A stretch of 64,000 bases of DNA, taken from assembly GCF_000376385.1 (NCBI RefSeq), contig NZ_AQWN01000002.1, positions 124,115 to 188,114 on the forward strand. Direction: 5' to 3'. Position numbers and translations under genes: made by a program. Below the pieces are notes generated by a model. That model had not been told where the DNA came from and did no database searches. It worked only from the letters and a program-made list of their open reading frames with translations. The stretch is from Desulfurispora thermophila DSM 16022. GTDB taxonomy: Bacteria > Bacillota > Desulfotomaculia > Desulfotomaculales > Desulfurisporaceae. Of this stretch, positions 45,623-51,805 are shown in pieces. Positions within the stretch are counted from its first letter, which is position 1. Every line of letters starts with the position of its first letter.

Positions 45623-45676
45623 GTAACAAAAATGTTAAACCTGTGAAAAGAATTTTGTAACGCTTTTTTGATATAC
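45623..45676 (+). promoter_or_regulatory. tandem 11-bp half-sites and putative -10 in front of a short transcript
   Basis: GTAACA (45623), GTTAAA (45634) and GAAAAG (45645) lie at exact 11-bp period on the plus strand. ATATAC begins 20 bases after the third half-site. The motif resembles the operators at 45865, 48694 and 49711. The only thing immediately downstream is a small His-rich reading frame and a terminator. Confidence 0.45.
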
Positions 45677-45709
45677 GTATTGATGCTTTGCCCTTTGATG
45701 CACTTCTTT

Positions 45710-45790
45710 ATGATGAGGAATCATAAGCATCATGAATCACTTGAGAACACCCAAGCCGTAAAGAAACAAGAAATCCATTCACGATGCTGA
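45710..45790 (+). CDS. possible 26-residue His-rich peptide or small RNA
   Basis: A short frame MMRNHKHHESLEN... that ends in Cys, with four of its five His in the first 9 residues. The stop codon abuts a strong terminator hairpin and a candidate promoter lies 35 bases upstream, so a transcript of about 130 bases is plausible. No ribosome site precedes the ATG, so it may instead be a non-coding small RNA. Confidence 0.3.
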   Translation: MMRNHKHHESLENTQAVKKQEIHSRC

Positions 45791-45820
45791 GTAGGTTGGC
45801 CAATAGCCAACCTACTCTTT
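45790..45820 (+). terminator. intrinsic terminator in the intergenic region
   Basis: Perfect 11-bp stem AGTAGGTTGGC/GCCAACCTACT, loop CAATA, followed by CTTTTA. No annotated gene ends here, so it points to a short unrecognised transcript. Confidence 0.8.
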
Positions 45821-45864
45821 TATCTATATCTTAGATATTTCAGAGGGTTAAATATAAACAAAAT

Positions 45865-45907
45865 GTGATATCCCTGAAACAGTTTTGCCAAAGTTCTTTG
45901 TTATATT
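45865..45907 (+). promoter_or_regulatory. tandem-repeat operator and -10 for the Met-rich protein gene
   Basis: GTGATA (45865-45870)-TCCCT-GAAACA (45876-45881), then exactly 20 bases to TATATT (45902-45907). There is no -35 consensus; the second half-site covers that position, as in activator-dependent promoters. The transcript would have a leader of about 170 bases that includes two very short reading frames (45948-46002). Confidence 0.75.
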
Positions 45908-46086
45908 GTTACCTGTAAGGAACAACACCCGACGGGAGGTGGACCAAATGTTTACTAAACACTAGATGCTCCCCGCAGTGGCCCATTGCAAGGACTGCTG
46001 CTGAAGGTGGTCACGGACTAGACGATATACTGTCCAAACATCACAAAATATTATATTTTATATTAAATATATTGGAGGAATGAATA

Positions 46087-46473
46087 ATGAAACGTAAACT
46101 AATGGCCGGTATTGTAACCCTCGCCCTTGGTGCCCTGCTGGTACCTGCTGCTTTCGCTGCACGTAATGACAACCAGACTAACACTGTGCCCACAGCTCCC
46201 AGCACCCAAAATCAGCAGTTCTTTAACCAAATGTTTGACTGGCATAAAGCCTGGCTGGAGAATGCTGTTAAGAACAAGCAACTGACCGAAGAACAAGCTA
46301 AGGCCTGGGCCCAACACTTCGACCAAATGAAAGAATTCCATAGCAAAAATGGTTTTGGCCCGATGGGCGGTATGATGAACATGATGGGCAATGGTGGCAT
46401 GATGGGTAGCGGTATGGGCCTCATGATGAGCGGCGGCATGATGGGTAACTTCAACACACCTTCCAGTAAATAA
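46087..46473 (+). CDS. secreted Met-rich protein (DUF2680-like)
   Basis: A 128-residue exported protein. The signal peptide ends near PAAFAA. The middle (LENAVKNKQLTEEQAKAWAQHFDQM) resembles the small DUF2680/YckD family. The C-terminus is a Met/Gly run (MGGMMNMMGNGGMMGSGMG) that could bind copper or silver through thioethers. Function is not known; the metal role is inferred from composition and from the neighbouring Met-rich sensor. ATG 46087 follows GGAGGA. Confidence 0.8.
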   Translation: MKRKLMAGIVTLALGALLVPAAFAARNDNQTNTVPTAPSTQNQQFFNQMFDWHKAWLENAVKNKQLTEEQAKAWAQHFDQMKEFHSKNGFGPMGGMMNMMGNGGMMGSGMGLMMSGGMMGNFNTPSSK

Positions 46474-46567
46474 GTGTACCTGTTAGCCATCATTACCCTT
46501 CGGTTCCACAGCCCCCTTTCTTGAATAAATGGCACGAACTCCTCTAAAAGGGAGTTCGTGCTTTTCT

Positions 46568-46747
46568 CTATAACATAGTGAGGGCTTCCTGGCATTTCTT
46601 GATACAATTCTCCAGGGAATCGGTGGCCTGCTGCAGATTAGTCTTAGCTTGGGTGTTTTGAACGATATTGGCCAGGTTCTTAAGATCATTGGATGTAGCT
46701 TGACAGTGGGAAAGGCAGGACTGTATCATTTGTTTTTCGTGCATCAT
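46568..46747 (-). CDS. small helical protein with two CxxxC motifs (DUF1657-like)
   Basis: A 59-residue protein predicted to form an alpha-helical hairpin. LKNLANIVQNTQAKTNLQQA resembles the DUF1657 family, but here the two helices carry CLSHC and CIKKC, each a one-turn CxxxC pair that would face the other in a hairpin. Such pairs bind Cu(I) in copper-storage proteins; here this is inference. ATG 46747 follows GGAGGAG on the minus strand. No signal peptide. Confidence 0.7.
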   Translation of the reverse strand: MMHEKQMIQSCLSHCQATSNDLKNLANIVQNTQAKTNLQQATDSLENCIKKCQEALTML

Positions 46748-47011
46748 AGTTTTCTCCTCCTTGATTTTGCAAAGTCTAAGATTGATTAAGGTTATTATGA
46801 AAAAATTCATTTGCCTTTATTCATTTCATCTGTTTTTTGCAACTAGAAAATCCCCTGTATTGCAAAGATTTTTCCCCAGGCACCGGGAGAACAATGAAAA
46901 TATTCATGCATAATAGAGATGGGGTAATTATCACACTGCGCCGTTTGCAGGACCAAAGCTTTAATTCTAGGGAGATATGGAAACCTGTTCTTTCCATTTT
47001 GCGGCAGAATT
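46748..47011. other. intergenic region, no gene recognised
   Basis: AT-rich gap between the divergent CxxxC and PepSY-like genes. I see no coding frame with a ribosome site and no clear hairpin; the operator of the PepSY-like gene begins at 47012. Confidence 0.6.
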
Positions 47012-47065
47012 ATCACAAAAACCTTAAACGGTTGTGCTACTTTTGTAAAACTTGGTTGTTATGAT
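47012..47065 (+). promoter_or_regulatory. tandem-repeat operator and -10 for the PepSY-like gene
   Basis: Half-sites ATCACA (47012), CTTAAA (47023), GTGCTA (47034) and GTAAAA (47045) run at exact 11-bp period. TATGAT (47060-47065) begins 20 bases after GTGCTA, the same geometry as at 45865 and 48694. The predicted start leaves a leader of about 23 bases before the TTG start. Confidence 0.6.
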
Positions 47066-47094
47066 AAAACCATAAAACAAAGGAGGGGATCATT

Positions 47095-47790
47095 TTGAAC
47101 AAAAAACTGCTGGTGTCAGGATTATTGATCGGGACACTTTTGTTATCCATACTTGTTCTAACTTCCGCCAACGTCAAGGATAACTTTGGGGGCTGGGGAA
47201 TGGGACAGGGACTGCCTGGAATGGGAATGATGGGTTCTTCCATGATGGGTAGCGGCGGTATTGCCCTGAAGGAGCCGGTAGATTCTGAAAAGGCAGAGGA
47301 GTTGGTCAATGACTATTTAAAAACTTCAGGACTGGAGGGCATTTCCCTGGCGGAACTGATGGAGTTTGATACCCACTTTTATGTGGAGACAAGGGAAGAC
47401 CAAAGTGGCAAGTATGCCCAAGAGTTTATTTTGGATAAGCGTACTGGCTCCATCAGCCCGGAAATTGGGCCCAATATGATGTGGAATATCAAGTACGGGC
47501 ATATGGGCGGTATGATGATGGGTTACAGTTCAGAGGCCAGTGATAAGCCATCTGTTTCACCGGAGGATTCTATAAAAATTGCCAACGATTATTTAAAAGG
47601 AAAAAATTCCGGTGAGACTGCGGCTGAACCCCATGAATTTTATGGCTACTACACTCTGCATACCCTTAAAGACGGAAAAATCGTTGGCATGCTCAGTGTC
47701 AACAGTGTCACCGGTCAAGTCTGGTATCACACTTGGCACGGTAACTTTGTAGGAATGAAAAGCGTCGATGGCCATGCCCATAGGAATTAG
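47095..47790 (+). CDS. exported PepSY-like protein with Met-rich segments
   Basis: A 231-residue exported protein with an uncleaved or signal-type N-terminal hydrophobic segment. It then has a Met/Gly-rich stretch (GMGQGLPGMGMMGSSMMGSG) and two PepSY-like repeats, each with a helix (EKAEELVNDYLKTSG; DSIKIANDYLKGKNS) and a strand pair ending with conserved G and W (SVNSVTGQVWYHTWHG). The first repeat also ends near a Met cluster (GHMGGMMMG). Possibly a metal-binding envelope protein. TTG 47095 follows AGGAGGGG. Confidence 0.75.
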   Translation: MNKKLLVSGLLIGTLLLSILVLTSANVKDNFGGWGMGQGLPGMGMMGSSMMGSGGIALKEPVDSEKAEELVNDYLKTSGLEGISLAELMEFDTHFYVETREDQSGKYAQEFILDKRTGSISPEIGPNMMWNIKYGHMGGMMMGYSSEASDKPSVSPEDSIKIANDYLKGKNSGETAAEPHEFYGYYTLHTLKDGKIVGMLSVNSVTGQVWYHTWHGNFVGMKSVDGHAHRN

Positions 47791-47914
47791 GAAGCAGAAA
47801 ACAATAAACATTGTACGTAGTGGGTATGTATGGCCACGTCCACTCCCACTATTAGTGTTTCGGGTGTGATCATGGCCAGTTTCTGGCTTAAGGTGTTGTT
47901 CAAGTCGGCTTCCT

Positions 47915-47968
47915 CCTGGTATTGGTGGTTTAGTCTTTCCAACTAAACCATACCAGGATTTTTTCTTT
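47915..47968 (+). terminator. intrinsic terminator downstream of the PepSY-like gene
   Basis: CCTGGTA and TGGTTTAGT pair with ACTAAACCA and TACCAGG around loop CTTTCCA; followed by ATTTTTTC. Confidence 0.85.
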
Positions 47969-47994
47969 TCCTCAATTCCCGACATTCTTCATTA

Positions 47995-48216
47995 CAGAAA
48001 TGCTGGCTGTTTGCCAACACTCCACGGGGTGCCCGGGCCAGTGCGATTATTTACAGCATTGTTGAGACAGCGAAGGAGAACGGGTTAAACCCCTTCCAGT
48101 ACCTGTGTTATCTCTTTGAGAAACTGCCCAACCTGGATATGAAGGACGAACAGGCTCTGGATGAGTTGCTGCCGTGGTCTGATAGGCTGCCCGCTGACTG
48201 CCGGGTTAGCAAGTAG
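47995..48216 (+). pseudogene. IS66-family transposase C-terminal remnant
   Basis: About 73 codons in one frame with no start, reading WLFANTPRGARASAIIYS, ETAKENGLNPFQYLCYLFEK and LPWSDRLP before a stop. This is the characteristic C-terminal end of IS66 transposases. The rest of the element and its terminal repeats are absent, so it is a relic within the AT-rich island. Confidence 0.8.
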
Positions 48217-48227
48217 TACATTATAAC

Positions 48228-48315
48228 CCCCACCTGGTTGGCAAGGTGGGGTTATTTTACGCTTACGATTAAAGTCCCCACCTTGTTGGCAAGGTGGGGA
48301 TTATTTTACGCTTAC
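48228..48315 (+). repeat. tandem direct repeat of a hairpin unit (2 copies, 48-bp period)
   Basis: Two nearly identical units, each CCCCACC-(10 bases)-GGTGGGG followed by TTATTTTACGCTTAC, begin at 48228 and 48276. Each is a GC hairpin with a T-rich tail, so they could act as a double terminator after the transposase remnant, or mark the edge of a lost element. Confidence 0.8.
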
Positions 48316-48343
48316 TTATGAACTACGAACCTAGATAGTATTA

Positions 48344-48577
48344 CTACCGGGATAATTCTTCTTTAAGTTTTTTGTACTCATCTTCAGTTATCTCGTTCCG
48401 GGCATATCTGAATTTTAAAATATCCAGGGCTCCGTACGACGCTCCTTCTTTAAGGGCATTTTTTACTCCGGAATTTACTGCCCAGTAAACTACTAAACCT
48501 AACAGTGCTAGCGGGATCAGCATCATAATAATCCCTCCGAACCATCCCATACCATAGCTACCGTACATCATTGGCAT
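48344..48577 (-). CDS. small SHOCT-domain membrane protein
   Basis: A 77-residue protein with a Met/Tyr-rich N-terminus (MPMMYGSYGMGW), one membrane helix (IIMMLIPLALLGLVVYWAV) and a C-terminal SHOCT helix pair (LDILKFRYARNEITEDEYKKLKEEL). SHOCT proteins are small oligomerisation or anchoring modules. ATG 48577 follows AGGAGG. Its promoter carries the island operator (48694-48736). Confidence 0.85.
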   Translation of the reverse strand: MPMMYGSYGMGWFGGIIMMLIPLALLGLVVYWAVNSGVKNALKEGASYGALDILKFRYARNEITEDEYKKLKEELSR

Positions 48578-48693
48578 TACGCATTCCTCCTTTAAAGTTT
48601 TTTATATAATTCCCTTAAGGGATTATTTTAAAAAGCTATCTTAAATACAAAGGTCTATTAATATGAAAGATGTTGACAGAGGTCTCGCAGTTT

Positions 48694-48736
48694 AGTATAT
48701 AACGGGGTTATTACAGCCCTGTCACAGGGGTATCAC
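48694..48736 (-). promoter_or_regulatory. tandem-repeat operator and -10 for the SHOCT protein gene
   Basis: On the minus strand: GTGATA (48736-48731)-CCCCT-GTGACA (48725-48720)-GGGCT-GTAATA-ACCCC-GTTATA (ending 48698), all at 11-bp period. TATACT (48699-48694) starts exactly 20 bases after GTGACA. It is the clearest example of the island operator. Confidence 0.78.
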
Positions 48737-48945
48737 ATTTTCGTGATATTTAACACATCCAGAATTATGAAGATAAAGATGGTCTTTATTCAACTATAAT
48801 TCGGCCCTGTCTACAATGAAAATAACGAGATGGCCATTAGTCCAATTTATAATCCGTCCGGCAATTGTTCGGTAATAGAGATGTTTGTGATGACAAGTAT
48901 CAAATCCGGGATGATAGGAGGATATTATTTTTTAGGAATAAATAT
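48737..48945. other. intergenic region, no gene recognised
   Basis: AT-rich gap behind the SHOCT gene promoter. No convincing gene or hairpin up to the terminator at 48946; the plus-strand frame beginning here is the opposite strand of the lipoprotein gene. Confidence 0.55.
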
Positions 48946-48976
48946 GGAACAGGCTCCCGCAGCGGTAACCTGTTCC
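48946..48976 (-). terminator. terminator-like hairpin after the Met-rich lipoprotein gene
   Basis: GGAACAGG/CCTGTTCC 8-bp stem with a 15-base loop; on the minus strand it is followed by ATATTTATT. Confidence 0.6.
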
Positions 48977-48990
48977 CTTTCACCTGGTAA

Positions 48991-49482
48991 TTACTTCATA
49001 CCCATTGCTTCTTTGGCCAAGGGCATCAGTTTGGGGTTCTTCATCATGGCCATGAAAGTATCTTTCATGCGAGGATCGGCCATTATTTCCATCATCGGCT
49101 GTCTCATGGCTGGGTCAGACATGATCTTGATCATAGCTTCCCGAGTTTCCGGTGCACCCATAATTTTTACCATGCTCTTTTGCATGTCAGCGTTTTTCAT
49201 CATATCCATCATGGCGGGCATCATCTTTTCGGAGCTCATAATTTTGGTCATTGACTGGCGGGTTTCGGGGGAACTCATTGCATCCATCATTATGTCGGGA
49301 TTCTGGTTCATCATACTCATCATGTCACCGATTTTCATGTCTCCCAGTTGCTGGTGTTGTTCGTGCTGTTGCTGAGCGGTAGTGTCTGTCTTTTTCTCTT
49401 CTTTGCCGGCGCAACCGCTTACAAAAGCAGCCATTAACATTAAAGAAACTACTACCATGAATACTTTTTTGGTTCTTGACAT
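48991..49482 (-). CDS. Met-rich lipoprotein with degenerate tandem repeats
   Basis: A 163-residue lipoprotein: signal with lipobox VSGC, a Gln/His linker (QQQHEQHQQ), then roughly 25-residue repeats containing paired Met (PETRQSMTKIM, PETREAMIKIM, PAMRQPMMEIM, PRMKDTFMAMM). The repeat pattern resembles STI1-type helical repeats, but the abundance of MxxM and MM suggests soft-metal binding (inference). ATG 49482 follows AAAGGAG. Expected to sit on the outer face of the membrane; lgt in the same island could lipidate it. Confidence 0.8.
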   Translation of the reverse strand: MSRTKKVFMVVVSLMLMAAFVSGCAGKEEKKTDTTAQQQHEQHQQLGDMKIGDMMSMMNQNPDIMMDAMSSPETRQSMTKIMSSEKMMPAMMDMMKNADMQKSMVKIMGAPETREAMIKIMSDPAMRQPMMEIMADPRMKDTFMAMMKNPKLMPLAKEAMGMK

Positions 49483-49624
49483 CTTGTTAACTCCTTTCAT
49501 TTGGTAAGCTAGTTCAGTTCTTGATTAATCGAATTCCAACTATGTAGCCTCAGTCACCTCCCTAAAAATAATATCTTTTTATGATGAATTTCATCATTAC
49601 TTGTAATTTTCCTGCTATGACAAA

Positions 49625-49641
49625 TAACACATTTTTGTAAC
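49625..49641 (-). promoter_or_regulatory. possible operator for the Met-rich lipoprotein gene
   Basis: On the minus strand GTTACA-AAAAT-GTGTTA, two half-sites 11 bp apart, about 140 bases upstream of the gene. No good -10 lies 20 bases downstream, so this site is weaker evidence than those at 45865, 48694 and 49711. Confidence 0.4.
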
Positions 49642-49710
49642 AAAAAAGCGTGTATGTCTCATCTGATAAAATATTTGTTACCACTTAAATTTAATAACTC
49701 AATCTAAAGT

Positions 49711-49764
49711 GTCACAAAAAAGTGATATTTTTGTAACAGGGATGAGAATTTTTTACTGTATTAT
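49711..49764 (+). promoter_or_regulatory. triple tandem-repeat operator and -10 for the Cys-rich protein/NapH operon
   Basis: GTCACA (49711)-AAAAA-GTGATA (49722)-TTTTT-GTAACA (49733-49738), all at exact 11-bp period; then exactly 20 bases to TATTAT (49759-49764). Transcription would start near 49771, about 36 bases before the first gene. Confidence 0.78.
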
Positions 49765-49806
49765 TCTCACATAAACAAAACAAATAAGGTTAAGGGGGTT
49801 GCGCAA

Positions 49807-50048
49807 TTGAAAAAAAAATTATTACCACATTTACTTTAATTTCCAGTTTATTTGTTGCTTCAACTGCTTTTGCCGCCAATGACAATAGCAGTGACAGAAG
49901 CAACTATGTTGAAATGTTGAATAACTGCAAGGTTGCCTTAAAGCAATCGTTAGGCAAGGATTGGAAACAGCACATCGAAATGATGAAGGCGGGTAGTTGT
50001 CCTGAGTGCGGTATGACTGCCGAAAAATGCTCTATGAATATGGATTAA
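49807..50048 (+). CDS. small secreted Cys-rich protein with out-of-frame poly-A start
   Basis: An 80-residue exported protein: signal peptide IITTFTLISSLFVASTAFA, then a short domain ending SCPECGMTAEKCSMNMD, with a CxxC that could bind metal. The expected TTG start at 49807 after AAGGGGG is followed by nine As, which puts the signal peptide out of frame; ten As would restore a natural MKKK start. In the correct frame the first codons are GCA-ATT-GAA with no standard start. Either a frameshift, transcriptional slippage, or an ATT start. I list it as intact with that caveat. Confidence 0.55.
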
Positions 50049-50132
50049 GATAAAAGGGCTTCCCGGTTACGGGGGCTCGATTTACATAAAAAAAGATTTA
50101 TATACAAATGTAAATTGAAAAAGGTGATGAAA

Positions 50133-50423
50133 ATGAGATTAAATCAGCCTGGCAATTTATTAAGGTTGGTTATGGTGGCGTTATTAGTAATAGCTCCCTT
50201 GGCAACAGGTGCTCTGGCTGCGAGCGATGTCCCTGGTGATCCCCATGCCGGTCATGACATGAGCACAATGAACCAGTCGGATATGAGTTCAGCAAATCAA
50301 GCTGACCCCAATGCAGGGCACGATATGAGTAATGTGAACTGGCCGGTGATCTATGGTTTTGCCGCTTTCAATTTGCTCGTTATAATAGCAGCTGCTCTAT
50401 TAAAAAGGTACGCAAAGAGATGA
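50133..50423 (+). CDS. membrane-anchored His/Met protein with repeated GHDMS motif
   Basis: A 96-residue protein: signal anchor (about 12-34), an extracytoplasmic segment with two copies of DP-AGHDMS (DPHAGHDMSTMNQ and DPNAGHDMSNVNW), and a C-terminal membrane helix. His and Met spacing suggests copper binding; no known family. ATG 50133 follows AAAGGTG. It lies 11 bases before the NapH-like gene, probably in the same operon and perhaps its metal-handling accessory. Confidence 0.7.
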   Translation: MRLNQPGNLLRLVMVALLVIAPLATGALAASDVPGDPHAGHDMSTMNQSDMSSANQADPNAGHDMSNVNWPVIYGFAAFNLLVIIAAALLKRYAKR

Positions 50424-50434
50424 GGTGAATTTAG

Positions 50435-51775
50435 ATGAAAGAACAAAGCAAAGGTAGCCAGTTGCTAAAAAGTATACTGAGAAGTAAATGGTATCCTGGC
50501 ATTTTTCAATGGCCAACCTTAATTGTTTTTGCAATTATCTTGTATGAATTATTAATCGGCATTCCCGTGGCTCACGAAAACTTTGGTACAGCCATGACCT
50601 GGGTGCTCTGGTGGCCTATAATCCCGCTAATCTTCCTTTTGGTGGGTCGCTTCTGGTGTGCGATCTGTCCCTTTGCTACCTTGAGCGATCTGGTGCAGAA
50701 ATTTGTGGGCAACAACCGTCCGGTGCCCAAATTTTTGAAGAAGTACGGTATATGGATTATTGACGCCTTCTTCATTTTAATCACCTGGGCAGACCATGTA
50801 TATGGCATTGTGGAATCCCCCCGGGGTTCCGGCGTGTTGCTCCTTATGATCACCACTGGTGTTATTATGGCCGGGGCCTTTTTTGAAAGAAGAACCTGGT
50901 GCCGTTATCTTTGCTTCATTGGTGGTCTGGCAGGCAACTATTCCCGGGCTGGTGCTCTGCAACTACGGGGTACTCCTGAGAAGTGTGCCAGGTGTACTGT
51001 TAGTGCTTGTTATAAAGGTTCGGAAAAGGTACCGGGCTGTCCTATGTTTGAGTTTCCGAAGACGATGGACAACAGTGCCCGCTGCAACTTCTGCGGCAAC
51101 TGTGTGAAGAACTGTCCCAACGATTCCATTACCGTTTCCACAAGGATACCCTCCAGGGAATTGTGGTTTATTCGCCGGCCCAAACTGGAAGAATCCTTCC
51201 TGGCCATTGTCATTATGGGTATCGTATTTGTGCAGAACATTACCATGCTGGAAGTTTGGGCTGAAATTCAGCAGTGGATGGGCAATGTACTGGGAACAGG
51301 TAATAAAGATGTGCTCTTTACTGTCACCTTTATCATTGCTATGGCCGTCCCAGCACTCATTCTTTATCTGACCAGTTGGTTGGCATCCTTAAAGAACTCC
51401 GACAATGCTTCGATGAACTTTACTAAATTTGGTTATGCGTTAATACCGCTGGATTTTGCGGGTCATATGGCCCACAACCTTTTCCACCTGCTGGCGGAAG
51501 GTAAATCGGTTTTGTATACCGGTCTGGCTCTTTTCGGAATTAGAAACCAAAGCGCATCTGCTGCCCTGGTGGGCATGGAAACCATCGCGTTCCTGCAGTA
51601 TGCCCTGCTAGCCTTGGGTACAACAGCATCTATATACACGGCTTACCGCATTGCCAGGTCTAATTACAAGGAAAATGAGATCATGGGTACAGTGTTGCCC
51701 TATACTATCCTCATCCTGATCCTGGTGATCTTCAACATCTATCTATTTCTGCTGCCGATGGCTCATAGAATGTAA
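50435..51775 (+). CDS. NapH/NosR-like membrane polyferredoxin
   Basis: A 446-residue integral membrane protein with about eight helices. Cys motifs of the NapH/NosR/CcoG group: FWCAICPFA and WCRYLCF on the membrane-spanning halves, CARCTVSAC...GCPMF, and the ferredoxin motif CNFCGNCVKNCP in the cytoplasmic loop. Such proteins move electrons across or along the membrane, for example in nitrate, nitrous oxide or copper-enzyme maturation. No oxidoreductase partner is nearby. A role in supplying reductant to envelope metal chemistry is inferred. ATG 50435 follows GAGGTG. Confidence 0.85.
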   Translation: MKEQSKGSQLLKSILRSKWYPGIFQWPTLIVFAIILYELLIGIPVAHENFGTAMTWVLWWPIIPLIFLLVGRFWCAICPFATLSDLVQKFVGNNRPVPKFLKKYGIWIIDAFFILITWADHVYGIVESPRGSGVLLLMITTGVIMAGAFFERRTWCRYLCFIGGLAGNYSRAGALQLRGTPEKCARCTVSACYKGSEKVPGCPMFEFPKTMDNSARCNFCGNCVKNCPNDSITVSTRIPSRELWFIRRPKLEESFLAIVIMGIVFVQNITMLEVWAEIQQWMGNVLGTGNKDVLFTVTFIIAMAVPALILYLTSWLASLKNSDNASMNFTKFGYALIPLDFAGHMAHNLFHLLAEGKSVLYTGLALFGIRNQSASAALVGMETIAFLQYALLALGTTASIYTAYRIARSNYKENEIMGTVLPYTILILILVIFNIYLFLLPMAHRM

Positions 51776-51805
51776 AATAAATTTCTCAAATCTGGGAGGC
51801 AACTC

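Noticed and set aside
48830-49375. Plus-strand hydrophobic open frame
   Set aside because: It is the complement of the Met-rich lipoprotein gene; Met codons read in reverse give Ile/His-rich false hydrophobic stretches.
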